Assembly (NCBI GenBank): GCA_017416845.1
Contig: JAFQBA010000072.1
Location: forward strand, 1-39,197
Direction: 5' to 3'
DNA length: 39,197 nucleotides
Source of the DNA: Clostridia bacterium
GTDB taxonomy: Bacteria > Bacillota > Clostridia > UMGS1810
Under the pieces are notes generated by a model that was not told the origin of the DNA, ran no database searches, and was given only the letters and a program-made list of their open reading frames with translations. Below, one piece after another: positions 16,449-24,744 of this stretch. Every line of letters begins with the position of its first letter. Within the stretch, counting starts at the first letter, position 1. Made by a program: the position numbers and the translations under genes.

Positions 16449-18434
16449 ATGAGGAAATATTTATATATGTATGTGATGCTCTTTGTATTATTGATTATCC
16501 CGTTTTCGGTTGATGCATCTGACGATATTCCGAATATATATATTAATAATGCAAAGATAGACAGCGGCAGCGGATTTGTTTTCAGAAACTCGACAATATA
16601 CGGAGAACCCAATGTTCTTGCAAAATTGTTTGATGCCAATCTTAGTGTTGATACCGAAGGGGTGGTATACACTTTTTCAAACAAAGTCCGAAATGTAACT
16701 TATGATTCTCAAACCGGTTCTGTAATTGTCGGCGACAGGAATTCGTTCTTACATAATGTTCTTGAAGATGCATATCCGTCAATCAAAGAAAACGACGTTG
16801 TTTATGTGCCGTTGCGAATGATTTGCTATGGTTTTCATATGGATATAAAATATGATGCCGAATTAAGAGCTGTATATATAACACGTGTTTATGACGGTGT
16901 TGGATTATTTAACAGTGAGGGAAGTGCAATTGCTGTAAATGCCAATCGGTACAGCCTTGTGAATTCTGCCGGAGAATTGCTGCACAGATTTGAATTTGAT
17001 GCTGTATCAAACTATGATAATGATTTTCTATACAAGGTCACATCAAATCATCGTCATGGGCTGATGGATTCAAGAGGAAATCTTTTAACGGGTATTGAAT
17101 ACAGCGGTATTATCTATGAATCACCATCCACCATATATATTATAAAAGATTCATTGAAAGGCATGTGTGACATTCACGGAAAAATTCTCATTCCGCCGAT
17201 TTATGATGATATTGTTTATTGCGCAAACAGTATTGCAATGGTTAAAAAAAGTGATGGATGGTATGTTCTTGATTGTGCGAGAGGAATCTTGTCCGAAAAA
17301 AAATATGATGAAGTGTACAAAATTACGGACGGAGTTCAGTCTGACAATGATATGATAGAGGGATATTACGTTGTCAGAAAAGGGAAATGGGGTTGTGTAG
17401 ACAGCTTTGGAAATGTTGTTATAGATATAAAATATGAGGCTCTTGACAAATTTGATATTAACGGCAGAGCAAGAGTTGTTTATAATGGTAAAATAGGAAT
17501 AGTGGACTGTGGCGGCAGAACAGTAATTCCGCCTGCATATGATTATTTATATTCATTCGGCAAGCTCAAAACCACCGTTGCCATGGTTGGTGATAAGTAT
17601 GGGGTTTTAGATGACAAAGCTGATATTGTGGTACCGTTTGAATATGACTATATATATCCGTTCAATGACTCCGGTTCAACAGTGGCATATAAAAACGACA
17701 GTTTCGGAATAATATCCAATCAGGGCAGAATTATTTCAGATTTTGACTATAAATATCTTGAGGAATTTAAAAACGGTTATGCTCTTGCATATAAGGATGG
17801 ATACGGCTATATAGACCATATGGGACACGAAGTTATTCCTTGTATCCATGAAGATGTAAAGCAGGGTACTGCGATGTCTGTTTTCCTTAAGGACAATCAG
17901 CGCTGGGCTTTGTTTTCGCCGGGCGGAGAGATGCTTACTGATTACATATTTGTAAATGCAGGAAAGTTTTCAAACGGATTGTCAGCTGTATCGATAATGA
18001 AAGATGACAGCGAATATTTTGGTTATGTAAATGACTCCGGGGATACTGTGATAGAATTTAAATATACATCAGCACTTGATTTTAAATACGGTAAAGCGAT
18101 TGTTTCTACAGGAAAATACAGCGGAATAATTGATGTTGAGGGAAATACGATTATTCCTTTCGTTTACACAGGTTTTAATCCGTCATATGATTATAATGTG
18201 ATTGCTGCTGCCAATGAATACAGTAAGTGGGGACTTATAAGCTTCACAAATAAAATGCTGTGTGAATTTGACTATGATTATATATTCGAATTTGATAACG
18301 GATATGCACCTGTTTTGAAAAATCATAAATACGGTATTGTTGATGTTAACGGAAAACTTATTACAGAATTGAAATATGATACCAAAGAGGATGCTTTAAA
18401 AGCGCTTTCAATATACGAAAGCTTGATTTTATAA
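16449..18434 (+). CDS. Secreted WG-repeat protein with N-terminal stalk domain
   Basis: This 661-residue protein starts at ATG 16449 after GGGGGAG. Residues 1-23 are a signal peptide (YVMLFVLLIIPFSVDA). Residues 28-145 are a copper-amine-oxidase N-terminal-like stalk domain (YINNAKID, VYVPLRMICYGFHMDIKYD). From residue 150 to the end run about ten WG repeats of 40-50 residues (for example GKWGCVDSFGNVVIDIKYEA, GKIGIVDCGGRTVIPPAYDY, DKYGVLDDKADIVVPFEYDY, YGYIDHMGHEVIP), predicted to form a beta-propeller-like stack. WG-repeat proteins are widespread in Clostridia and mostly uncharacterised; a binding role at the cell surface is plausible. The gene is monocistronic, ending at a strong two-way terminator. 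A possible promoter is TTGTAG at 16383-16388, 17 bases, TATGGT at 16406-16411, but it is weak. Confidence 0.85.
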   Translation: MRKYLYMYVMLFVLLIIPFSVDASDDIPNIYINNAKIDSGSGFVFRNSTIYGEPNVLAKLFDANLSVDTEGVVYTFSNKVRNVTYDSQTGSVIVGDRNSFLHNVLEDAYPSIKENDVVYVPLRMICYGFHMDIKYDAELRAVYITRVYDGVGLFNSEGSAIAVNANRYSLVNSAGELLHRFEFDAVSNYDNDFLYKVTSNHRHGLMDSRGNLLTGIEYSGIIYESPSTIYIIKDSLKGMCDIHGKILIPPIYDDIVYCANSIAMVKKSDGWYVLDCARGILSEKKYDEVYKITDGVQSDNDMIEGYYVVRKGKWGCVDSFGNVVIDIKYEALDKFDINGRARVVYNGKIGIVDCGGRTVIPPAYDYLYSFGKLKTTVAMVGDKYGVLDDKADIVVPFEYDYIYPFNDSGSTVAYKNDSFGIISNQGRIISDFDYKYLEEFKNGYALAYKDGYGYIDHMGHEVIPCIHEDVKQGTAMSVFLKDNQRWALFSPGGEMLTDYIFVNAGKFSNGLSAVSIMKDDSEYFGYVNDSGDTVIEFKYTSALDFKYGKAIVSTGKYSGIIDVEGNTIIPFVYTGFNPSYDYNVIAAANEYSKWGLISFTNKMLCEFDYDYIFEFDNGYAPVLKNHKYGIVDVNGKLITELKYDTKEDALKALSIYESLIL

Positions 18435-18492
18435 AAAATTTGCAAGCAATATAATGTGATTTTGTGCATATAAAACGAAGTTCCCTACACAG

Positions 18493-18530
18493 AAAAAATC
18501 TCTTTTCGATAAAACGAAAAGAGATTTTTT
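18493..18530. terminator. Bidirectional terminator between the WG-repeat gene and psd
   Basis: A perfect 16-bp stem (AAAAAATCTCTTTTCG and its complement, loop of 6) begins and ends with A and T runs, so it ends transcription in both directions. Its right edge touches the psd stop codon. Confidence 0.9.
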
Positions 18531-19336
18531 TATATTCGTACTCCGATTTTTTCTCCGAGCTTTATGCGAAATTCTTCGCCCTTTTCAACTGTCTCTGTTA
18601 TGTCGCGGTCCATAAGAACAATATCTTTTTTTAGCAACATAATAATTGTTGATCCTCCAAACTCAAATTTCCCTTTTTCTTCACCGCGTTTAAAATTGTG
18701 TTCCTGGTGATAATTGCAAATTTTTCCGACCATCATTGCTCCAACTTCCATGAAGACAACATCATCAAAATTATTGGTTCGCAATATTGTATATTCTCTT
18801 GAGTTTGTTTTGAAAACCGGATATTTGTCAAAAGCAACAGGACGCACTGTATGGAGTATTCCGCGGATGAAAATATTTTTTCCCTTTGCCCCGGTATCCG
18901 GATAAATGTATCTGTGATAATCAGATGGTGTGAGCCTGAATACCAGACATAATCCTCCGTTATATTCATCGGCAATATCATTGTTTTGAGTAAGATCGCT
19001 GATGGTATAAACAGAATCCTTAATATTAAATGTGGATTCCGGCGTGATGTTATATACTGTGAGATAGCCATCGCAAGGTGATATGAGGGCGTTTGCCTGC
19101 ATTAACGGATTCCGCTTTCCGTTTTTGAGCTTACGGGTAAAAAATTCGTTAAAGCATGACCAGTTTTCTATTCTGTAGTCAGACATATCAATATTATTTT
19201 TTTTAATAAAATGCTTTATATAAAATTTTGATAGCGGGCTGTTCATAAAAACACCTGCCAGCTTTGATATGGCAGGTGTAGTTAATATTTTAAGCAAACA
19301 GCGGCCATATGCAGTATGATACAGTCGTTGGGGCAT
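18530..19336 (-). CDS. psd: Phosphatidylserine decarboxylase proenzyme
   Basis: This 268-residue membrane-associated enzyme converts phosphatidylserine to phosphatidylethanolamine. FEFGGSTIIMLL holds the Gly-Ser-Thr site at which the proenzyme cleaves itself to form the pyruvoyl group. SPCDGYLTVY and RLTPSDYHRYIYP (conserved Asp and His) are further family motifs. The N-terminal block LYHTAYGRCLLKIL..ISKLAG..MNSPLSKFYIKHFIKKNNIDMSDY is typical of clostridial enzymes. The ATG at 19336 has AAGGAG 12 bases upstream, inside pssA. The gene overlaps the end of pssA by 47 bases in a different frame, which couples the two steps of PE synthesis. Confidence 0.95.
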   Translation of the reverse strand: MPQRLYHTAYGRCLLKILTTPAISKLAGVFMNSPLSKFYIKHFIKKNNIDMSDYRIENWSCFNEFFTRKLKNGKRNPLMQANALISPCDGYLTVYNITPESTFNIKDSVYTISDLTQNNDIADEYNGGLCLVFRLTPSDYHRYIYPDTGAKGKNIFIRGILHTVRPVAFDKYPVFKTNSREYTILRTNNFDDVVFMEVGAMMVGKICNYHQEHNFKRGEEKGKFEFGGSTIIMLLKKDIVLMDRDITETVEKGEEFRIKLGEKIGVRI

Positions 19337-19970
19337 TCTGAATCTTATCTCCTTCCATAAGGATAAGCATAAATATTACAAGTCCGATAAATGCAACAAT
19401 AATCAAACCGTGCATATAGGGCTTTTTAATTTTAAATTTTGTTACAAAAGCTATAGCTATAACTATTAATGCAATATTGTAAATTTTAAAAGCAACAAAA
19501 GGCTTAACATATACATCAATCAGGAAGAAAACAGGCAAAAGGAGCGCTACCGAGGTTACGGGAAGTCCTTCATAATATTCTCTTTTTCCGGCATTTGATG
19601 CGGTTCTGTTTATTTCCTGAACGTTAAAATAGCCCAGTCTTATTATTGCGGCAAGAACAAAAATAGCTGAAGCAAAAATATCAAAAGAATTTACTTCAAT
19701 ATTTTTTATTCCGTATCCGAGCATTGCCGGGAATACTCCAAAACATACAAGATCACAAAGTGAATCAATCTGAATACCAAAAGATTTGGCATCCTCGCTT
19801 CTTTTGCATTTGCGGGCAATGGTTCCGTCAAACATATCACATATACCGCATATCATAAGACATATAAGTGCTATTTTAGGATCACCCTTCAAAGCTTCTG
19901 TCATACCAAAAATAGCTGTACACAAACCAACATATGTCAATATAACAGACGGATTATAATAACCAATCAT
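19290..19970 (-). CDS. pssA: CDP-diacylglycerol-serine O-phosphatidyltransferase
   Basis: This 226-residue integral membrane enzyme makes phosphatidylserine from CDP-diacylglycerol and serine. The CDP-alcohol phosphatidyltransferase motif DG-x2-AR-x8-G-x3-D-x3-D is complete (DGTIARKCKRSEDAKSFG, then IQIDSLCD). About six to seven hydrophobic helices follow the usual layout. The start is ATG 19970, with AAAGGAG 8 bases upstream; longer forms would run through the leader. It lies directly before psd, with which it overlaps, and downstream of a good promoter and a structured leader. Confidence 0.93.
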   Translation of the reverse strand: MIGYYNPSVILTYVGLCTAIFGMTEALKGDPKIALICLMICGICDMFDGTIARKCKRSEDAKSFGIQIDSLCDLVCFGVFPAMLGYGIKNIEVNSFDIFASAIFVLAAIIRLGYFNVQEINRTASNAGKREYYEGLPVTSVALLLPVFFLIDVYVKPFVAFKIYNIALIVIAIAFVTKFKIKKPYMHGLIIVAFIGLVIFMLILMEGDKIQNAPTTVSYCIWPLFA

Positions 19971-19992
19971 CACAACTTCTCCTTTGTAAAGC

Positions 19993-20029
19993 TTTGGAGT
20001 ATTATCCGTAACAACGGAATTTCTCCAAA
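19993..20029 (-). promoter_or_regulatory. Hairpin in the pssA leader, possible control of translation
   Basis: On the - strand, TTTGGAG (20029-20023) pairs with CTCCAAA (19999-19993), and an inner TCCGT/ACGGA stem (20018-20014 with 20009-20005) has a four-base loop. The CTCC of the outer 3' arm could instead pair with the GGAG of the pssA ribosome binding site 10 bases downstream, so the two pairings exclude each other. Seen by eye only; no family recognised. Confidence 0.35.
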
Positions 20030-20060
20030 CATTGAATTTAATTGAATTACAATTTTTTTT

Positions 20061-20089
20061 ATTATAGCATAAATACAACAGCATTTCAA
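20061..20089 (-). promoter_or_regulatory. Sigma-A promoter of pssA-psd
   Basis: On the - strand, TTGAAA (20089-20084), 17 bases, TATAAT (20066-20061). The predicted transcript starts near 20054, leaving a leader of about 84 bases. Confidence 0.65.
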
Positions 20090-20135
20090 GTAAAAAAACA
20101 ATTTAGTTTTTTTAGGGGATTTTGTCGGAACATTT

Positions 20136-21158
20136 TTATTGAAATTTAACTATTTTTTTTGCTATTCTGTAACCGAAAATATAAATAGCTCTTCCGATTG
20201 CTCCGTACATATTTGTTAAAATTGCTGTAGTGCCGTAACGAAGTTTGTAATATAAAAATCGGTCATTGGCTTTGAGGTCTTTCCAAAGTTTTCGGAATTT
20301 GCGGATTTTTTCTTTGTCTTTGGACAGAAAAGAAAATGAAGCGTTAATGTGCATCATAATTGCAAGGTTGTGGAGCATATACTGATAGAGCTTCTTGTTT
20401 TCTGCCTTAATCTTTTTAAGATCATGAGCTGCAAACATGAGTTCGGTTACCTTCATTTGCATATCAAGACGTTTTATAACGTTTGCTTCGGTTATTGACT
20501 GATCGTCTCTTCCGATAAAATAGCGATATAAATCAAGATTAAGATAAGAAATGGATTTTACATATGGCAAGGGCCTGTACATGTAAATGTTATCAACATA
20601 AAAGGTGTGTTTCGGAAGAGGTATATAGTCTTTTTGGAGAAACTTTGTTCTGAAGACAACAGAGTGCATCATAAGACACTGCGATACACCAAACCCCTTC
20701 ATTTCATTCCAGGTGAAAATTTTTTTATCGGGGAATTTGTCTTTGTATGACATTACATATGTTGTATTGTCTGCTGTATGCTCATACACATAATTGCAAA
20801 TATACAAATCCGGGTCTGTACCTTCAGCATGATTTTTCTTTATTGCCGAAAGCAGATTATCCAGAGCTTCGGTGTTTAGCCAGTCATCTGAATCAACTAC
20901 TTTAAAATACAGACCTGTAGAGTTTAAAACTCCCTGATTAACACCCTCACCGTGACCGCCGTTATTTTGATGAATAACCCTTATGATATCCGGATATTTT
21001 GCTGCATACTCATCTGCAATTTTCCCTGTATTATCTTTTGATTCATCATCAACTATAATTATTTCAACATCATCTCCGCCATGAAGAACCGAATCAATAC
21101 ATTTTTCCATATAATCTTGTGAGTTATAACAAGGAACGACAACTGATAAATACTTCAT
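20136..21158 (-). CDS. Family 2 glycosyltransferase
   Basis: This 340-residue, probably cytoplasmic-face enzyme transfers a sugar from a nucleotide sugar to an unknown acceptor. The GT-A fold motifs are SVVVPCYNSQDYMEKCIDSV (residues about 6-25), EIIIVDDESKDNTGKIADEY and the metal-binding KVVDSDDWLN. The remaining 200 residues are rich in basic residues and lack transmembrane helices. ATG 21158 is chosen over an in-frame TTG two codons upstream because GGGGG lies 9 bases before it. It is close to the lipid genes but has its own promoter, and pssA has a separate one. Its product may be a glycolipid or envelope polysaccharide; the substrate is not determinable. Confidence 0.88.
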   Translation of the reverse strand: MKYLSVVVPCYNSQDYMEKCIDSVLHGGDDVEIIIVDDESKDNTGKIADEYAAKYPDIIRVIHQNNGGHGEGVNQGVLNSTGLYFKVVDSDDWLNTEALDNLLSAIKKNHAEGTDPDLYICNYVYEHTADNTTYVMSYKDKFPDKKIFTWNEMKGFGVSQCLMMHSVVFRTKFLQKDYIPLPKHTFYVDNIYMYRPLPYVKSISYLNLDLYRYFIGRDDQSITEANVIKRLDMQMKVTELMFAAHDLKKIKAENKKLYQYMLHNLAIMMHINASFSFLSKDKEKIRKFRKLWKDLKANDRFLYYKLRYGTTAILTNMYGAIGRAIYIFGYRIAKKIVKFQ

Positions 21159-21191
21159 TGCCAAAGACCCCCTTATAATATTTTTACATAC

Positions 21192-21221
21192 TTAATAACA
21201 TTTTAATATGAAATACGTCAA
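21192..21221 (-). promoter_or_regulatory. Probable promoter of the glycosyltransferase gene
   Basis: On the - strand, TTGACG (21221-21216), 18 bases, TATTAA (21197-21192), ending about 34 bases before the coding start. Confidence 0.45.
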
Positions 21222-21267
21222 AAATCAATATATTTTTTAATAAATTGTTAATTTTATTTGCATTTAC

Positions 21268-21296
21268 TTCACTTTAGGATGATTTTGTGATATGAT
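21268..21296 (+). promoter_or_regulatory. Promoter of the (p)ppGpp synthetase gene
   Basis: TTCACT (21268-21273), 17 bases, TATGAT (21291-21296). The predicted start is near 21303, directly before the ribosome binding site. Confidence 0.5.
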
Positions 21297-21321
21297 TTAT
21301 ACGTAAAGAGGTGATTTAACA

Positions 21322-22026
21322 ATGTATCCCGAAAAAAATATCAATAAAACATTTATTTCGTCAGAAATGCCTATAGACGCTTCTGAAGCCAATATGCAAG
21401 AGATAAAAAAGCATTTTGACGGTTTTTCCGAATTTATGATGATGTACGGTTGTGCCATAAAAGAGGTTCGCACAAAGTTTGAAGTGCTCAATGACGATTT
21501 TTCTGTTGCTTACAAAAGAAATCCAATAGAAATGATAAAGTCAAGAGTTAAAAGTCCCATGAGTATTCTTGATAAGCTTCACAGAAAAAATCTGTCCTTA
21601 TCAATGGAATCGGTTCTGAACAAACTCAATGATGTTGCCGGTGTAAGGGTCATATGTTCTTTTATTGAAGATATTTATATGATTGCAGAAATGTTTGCCA
21701 ATCAGGATGATATTACTCTTGTTGAAATAAAGGATTACATAAAGGAGCCAAAACCAAATGGTTATCGTAGTTATCATATGATAGTTGAGATACCCGTATT
21801 TTTTGCCAATCGTAAGCAAAATATGAGAGTCGAGGTTCAACTCAGAACCATCGCCATGGATTTTTGGGCAAGTCTTGAACATAAAATGAAATACAAGAAA
21901 AATCTTGCCAATGCGCAGGAGCTTGAAAAAGAATTACTTGAATGTGCCGATATTATTGCGTTAACAGATTTGAAAATGCAAAAGATTAATCAGAGCTTGA
22001 CATATAAGAGCGAAAGCGATGAATAA
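21322..22026 (+). CDS. Small alarmone synthetase, RelA/SpoT-domain GTP pyrophosphokinase (RelQ/YjbM-like)
   Basis: This 234-residue cytoplasmic enzyme contains only the RelA/SpoT synthetase domain, so it makes (p)ppGpp from ATP and GTP/GDP and cannot hydrolyse it. The visible motifs are IKSRVKSPMSILDKLHRK, LNDVAGVRVICSFIEDIY, the YIKEPKPNGYRSYHMIVEIP nucleotide-binding segment and RVEVQLRTIAMDFWASLEHK. The length matches the RelQ class (about 210-260), which is a tetramer in studied species. There is no HD hydrolase, TGS or ACT domain. It has its own promoter and a strong terminator, consistent with transcriptional control under envelope or other stress as in other Firmicutes. Confidence 0.92.
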   Translation: MYPEKNINKTFISSEMPIDASEANMQEIKKHFDGFSEFMMMYGCAIKEVRTKFEVLNDDFSVAYKRNPIEMIKSRVKSPMSILDKLHRKNLSLSMESVLNKLNDVAGVRVICSFIEDIYMIAEMFANQDDITLVEIKDYIKEPKPNGYRSYHMIVEIPVFFANRKQNMRVEVQLRTIAMDFWASLEHKMKYKKNLANAQELEKELLECADIIALTDLKMQKINQSLTYKSESDE

Positions 22027-22028
22027 AC

Positions 22029-22073
22029 AAAGACGTGGTGAGAATCACTATGGATTTTCGCCACGTCTTTTTT
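22029..22073 (+). terminator. Terminator of the small alarmone synthetase gene
   Basis: AAAGACGTGG (22029-22038) pairs with CCACGTCTTT (22061-22070), extended inward by further pairs with two mismatches, and a T run follows. It starts three bases after the stop codon. Confidence 0.85.
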
Positions 22074-22102
22074 ATCGATTATTCACACAAGTTGAATTCG
22101 TA

Positions 22103-23059
22103 TCAGAGCACTGTACCTCTTAAAACAACAAATACTGCAAACACTACATACAATGAAGTCATAAATATTCCCGATGCTCTTGCAAAGGATTTGTTTTTTA
22201 AAACAAGTGCATAAACAACAATATTTACGGCAAGCAATATAAGTGAATCAACCAACGAACTCATGTCTGTTGAAAGAGGTCTGATGGAAGCACTGAGACC
22301 TACTATGAATAACAGGTTAAAGATGTTTGAACCTATAACATTACCTATGGCAATATCACTTTCACCCTTTTTCAAAGCTGTAACCGATGTTACAAGCTCC
22401 GGAAGTGAAGTTCCGACTGCAACAATAGTAAGAGCAATGAGATTTTCAGGTACTCCGAGAGCTTTGGCAATGCCACTTGCACCGTCAACGGTGAACTTTC
22501 CGCCTGCCACGACACCTGCTATGCCTGTAACAAGCATAATAAGACTGAGCAATATTTTCCTTTTCGGTGTTTCACTCTCCATGTTTTTTCTTTGGGCAAG
22601 GGCACCGCTTACAGTATAAAACATAAATACGATAAATAAACACAAAAGAAGCATACCGTCTGTTCTTGATATGATAATAGCATCTGAAGCATCTGTAAAT
22701 ATATCCATACAACATACTATAATTGCAATTGTTGCAAGTATATTAAAGGGAAAGTCTCTTTTTGTCACTTCGTTTTCCACATTAAGCTTTGCAATACATG
22801 CACTTACGCCGACAACTGCAAGAAGGTTAAAAATATTTGACCCGATAACGTTGCCGAGGGCTATAGACGAGCTCCTTTGTATTGAAGCCGAAATGCTGAC
22901 TGCGGCTTCCGGCGCACTTGTGCCGAATGCGACAATAGTCATGCCGATTATTAAAGAAGGGATTTTAAACACCTTTGCAATATCCGATGCTCCTTCAACA
23001 AACCAGTCTGATCCTTTAATCAGAAAAACAATGCCTAACACCAAAAGTAAAATATCCAT
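22103..23059 (-). CDS. Calcium/sodium antiporter (CaCA family, YrbG-like)
   Basis: This 318-residue membrane protein has about ten helices and the two inverted alpha repeats of the family. Repeat 1 is GMTIVAFGTSAPEAAVSIS followed by ALGNVIGSNIFNLLAVVGVS. Repeat 2 is ALTIVAVGTSLPELVTSVTA followed by AIGNVIGSNIFNLLFIVGLS. The acidic residues in the PE pairs form the cation site. It exchanges Ca2+ for Na+ or H+ across the membrane. ATG 23059 (MDILLLVLGIVFL) has AGGAG 7 bases upstream; the longer reading frame to 23095 lacks a ribosome binding site. The gene stands alone, divergent from the FliB-like gene. Confidence 0.93.
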   Translation of the reverse strand: MDILLLVLGIVFLIKGSDWFVEGASDIAKVFKIPSLIIGMTIVAFGTSAPEAAVSISASIQRSSSIALGNVIGSNIFNLLAVVGVSACIAKLNVENEVTKRDFPFNILATIAIIVCCMDIFTDASDAIIISRTDGMLLLCLFIVFMFYTVSGALAQRKNMESETPKRKILLSLIMLVTGIAGVVAGGKFTVDGASGIAKALGVPENLIALTIVAVGTSLPELVTSVTALKKGESDIAIGNVIGSNIFNLLFIVGLSASIRPLSTDMSSLVDSLILLAVNIVVYALVLKNKSFARASGIFMTSLYVVFAVFVVLRGTVL

Positions 23060-23106
23060 AATGCTTCTCCTGAAATATTTAATAATATTTTGCAAATATA
23101 AATTAT

Positions 23107-23135
23107 ATTATAACATAAAAATAAAAAAAAGTCCA
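23107..23135 (-). promoter_or_regulatory. Promoter of the cation exchanger gene
   Basis: On the - strand, TGGACT (23135-23130), 17 bases, TATAAT (23112-23107). Confidence 0.5.
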
Positions 23136-23184
23136 TCAGTTTATATTATTTTTATTTTTCTTTTATAACACCAATGATAATTCA

Positions 23185-23213
23185 TTGACTAAAAATGATA
23201 CATTTGATATAAT
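23185..23213 (+). promoter_or_regulatory. Promoter of the FliB-like/PAP2 operon
   Basis: TTGACT (23185-23190), 17 bases, TATAAT (23208-23213): a near-consensus sigma-A promoter with a leader of about 28 bases. Confidence 0.7.
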
Positions 23214-23247
23214 CATAATATAAATACCAACATTTAGGTGATTGCCG

Positions 23248-24195
23248 ATGAAAATAATAACACCATCTTACTATCCTGCATTTAAGTGCATAGCGGATAA
23301 ATGCCGACACAGTTGCTGTGTAGGCTGGGAAATAGATATTGATGAATATACATATAATATGTACAAAGCCATTGGCGGCGAATTTGGGGAACGTCTTTCA
23401 AAAAATATATATACCGATGATTGCGGTGCGCATTTTTTGATGGATTCCGATGAAAGATGTCCGTTTCTCAAAGAAAACGGACTGTGTGACCTGATTTGCG
23501 AGCTTGGCGAAAAGTCACTATGCTCAATTTGTGCCGATCATCCGAGGTTTCGCAATTATTTTTCTGACAGGGTTGAGATGGGTCTCGGAATGTGTTGTGA
23601 AGAAGCAGCAAGGATTATTTTAACTTGTGAAGAATCATTTCAAACATATTGTGAGGATGATGACGGAGTGATAAATGAAATCAGTGATGAAGAAAGGATT
23701 TTTTTTGAGCAACGTGACAAAGTATTTGAAATCCTGTTAAATAAAAACAATCCGCTTTCAAAACGGATTGAAGAGCTGTGTTATGATTTTGAAGTAAAGC
23801 TTCCCGAAAAAACAAATGCAGGATGGGCAGAGTTTTTAAGCGGGCTTGAGTGCCTTGATTCCGAGTGGTTGAAATATGTTTCGGATATGTCGCTTTGCAA
23901 CAAAGACCATGGCGGTTTTTTTGATAAGCCTGAATGGAGAAGGATGTTTGAAAATCTTTTCATCTATTTTATATACAGGCACTTGCCAAAGGCTGTTGGC
24001 AAAAGCATCGGAACATACATATCATTTTCCCTGATTTCATGTCACATTATCAGACAGCTGTGCATATCTCAAAGGGCAAAAAAAGGAGATTTTACAACAG
24101 ATGACATGATTGAAATTTGCCGTATGTTTTCTTCGGAAATTGAGTATTCCGATGATAATACTCAAGAGTTAATTATGGAAATTGAATTCGAGTGA
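23248..24195 (+). CDS. FliB-like (flagellin lysine-N-methylase family) cysteine-rich protein
   Basis: This 315-residue protein starts at ATG 23248 after AGGTGA. The N-terminal part has the family layout YYPAFKCIADKCRHSCCVGW, then CPFLKENGLCDLICELGEK and SLCSICADHPRF and finally GLGMCCEEAARI. It carries over ten cysteines, probably binding a metal or iron-sulphur centre. Homologues are annotated as flagellin lysine N-methylases after Salmonella FliB. No flagellar gene is present in this window, so the true substrate may be another surface protein. The PAP2 phosphatase gene follows after 12 bases and they share a promoter. Confidence 0.8.
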   Translation: MKIITPSYYPAFKCIADKCRHSCCVGWEIDIDEYTYNMYKAIGGEFGERLSKNIYTDDCGAHFLMDSDERCPFLKENGLCDLICELGEKSLCSICADHPRFRNYFSDRVEMGLGMCCEEAARIILTCEESFQTYCEDDDGVINEISDEERIFFEQRDKVFEILLNKNNPLSKRIEELCYDFEVKLPEKTNAGWAEFLSGLECLDSEWLKYVSDMSLCNKDHGGFFDKPEWRRMFENLFIYFIYRHLPKAVGKSIGTYISFSLISCHIIRQLCISQRAKKGDFTTDDMIEICRMFSSEIEYSDDNTQELIMEIEFE

Positions 24196-24207
24196 GGTGT
24201 GACTGAC

Positions 24208-24744
24208 GTGTATAACAAATTTGTTGAATTTGAAATTTCAGTGCTTGATTCTCTGGACGCAGTGCGTAATGAGCTTATGGATTGCGTCAATCTCTTTCTG
24301 TCTTCTCTTGCCGATAGGGGACTGATATGGATACTTGCGGGTGTAATACTTCTGTTTTTTTCAAAAACCCGCAAAATTGGCTTTTGTGTTTTGCTTGCTC
24401 TTCTTGTCAATTTTATCCTTGTCAATCTTGCGGTTAAACCACTTGTTGCACGTGTTCGTCCATATGATATTAATACATCTGTACGAATTATTCTCGATGC
24501 ACCTCATGATTTTTCGTTTCCGTCAGGTCATACCTCGGCTTCTTTTGCCGCCGCCGTGGCTATATTGTTAAAAAATCGCAGGTGGGGAGTGGCTGCTGTT
24601 GTGCTTGCAACTTTAATAGGGTTTTCAAGAATGTATCTTTATGTTCATTTTCCGACCGATGTCATATGCGGCGCTTTGTTCGGAATCATATCGGCATTGA
24701 CAGCTTCGTATGCAGTTTCTAAATTCACCGCTGTCTTAAGATAG
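24208..24744 (+). CDS. PAP2-family membrane phosphatase
   Basis: This protein of about 178 residues has four to five transmembrane helices. The three PAP2 signature motifs are complete: KPLVARVRP (KxxxxxxRP), FPSGHTSA and SRMYLYVHFPTDVICG (SRxxxxxHxxxD). Such enzymes remove phosphate from phosphatidic acid, undecaprenyl diphosphate or related lipids on the outer face of the membrane. The first in-frame GTG (24199) lies only one base after the GAGG at 24194-24197, so the GTG at 24208, ten bases after it, is the likely start. The 3' end overlaps the convergent AraC gene by nine bases. Confidence 0.88.
   Translation: MYNKFVEFEISVLDSLDAVRNELMDCVNLFLSSLADRGLIWILAGVILLFFSKTRKIGFCVLLALLVNFILVNLAVKPLVARVRPYDINTSVRIILDAPHDFSFPSGHTSASFAAAVAILLKNRRWGVAAVVLATLIGFSRMYLYVHFPTDVICGALFGIISALTASYAVSKFTAVLR

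Noticed and set aside
22263..23168. Long + strand open frames (118 and 165 codons) opposite the cation exchanger gene
   Set aside because: They lie antisense to a gene with complete CaCA motifs on the - strand, lack ribosome binding sites and encode no recognisable protein.
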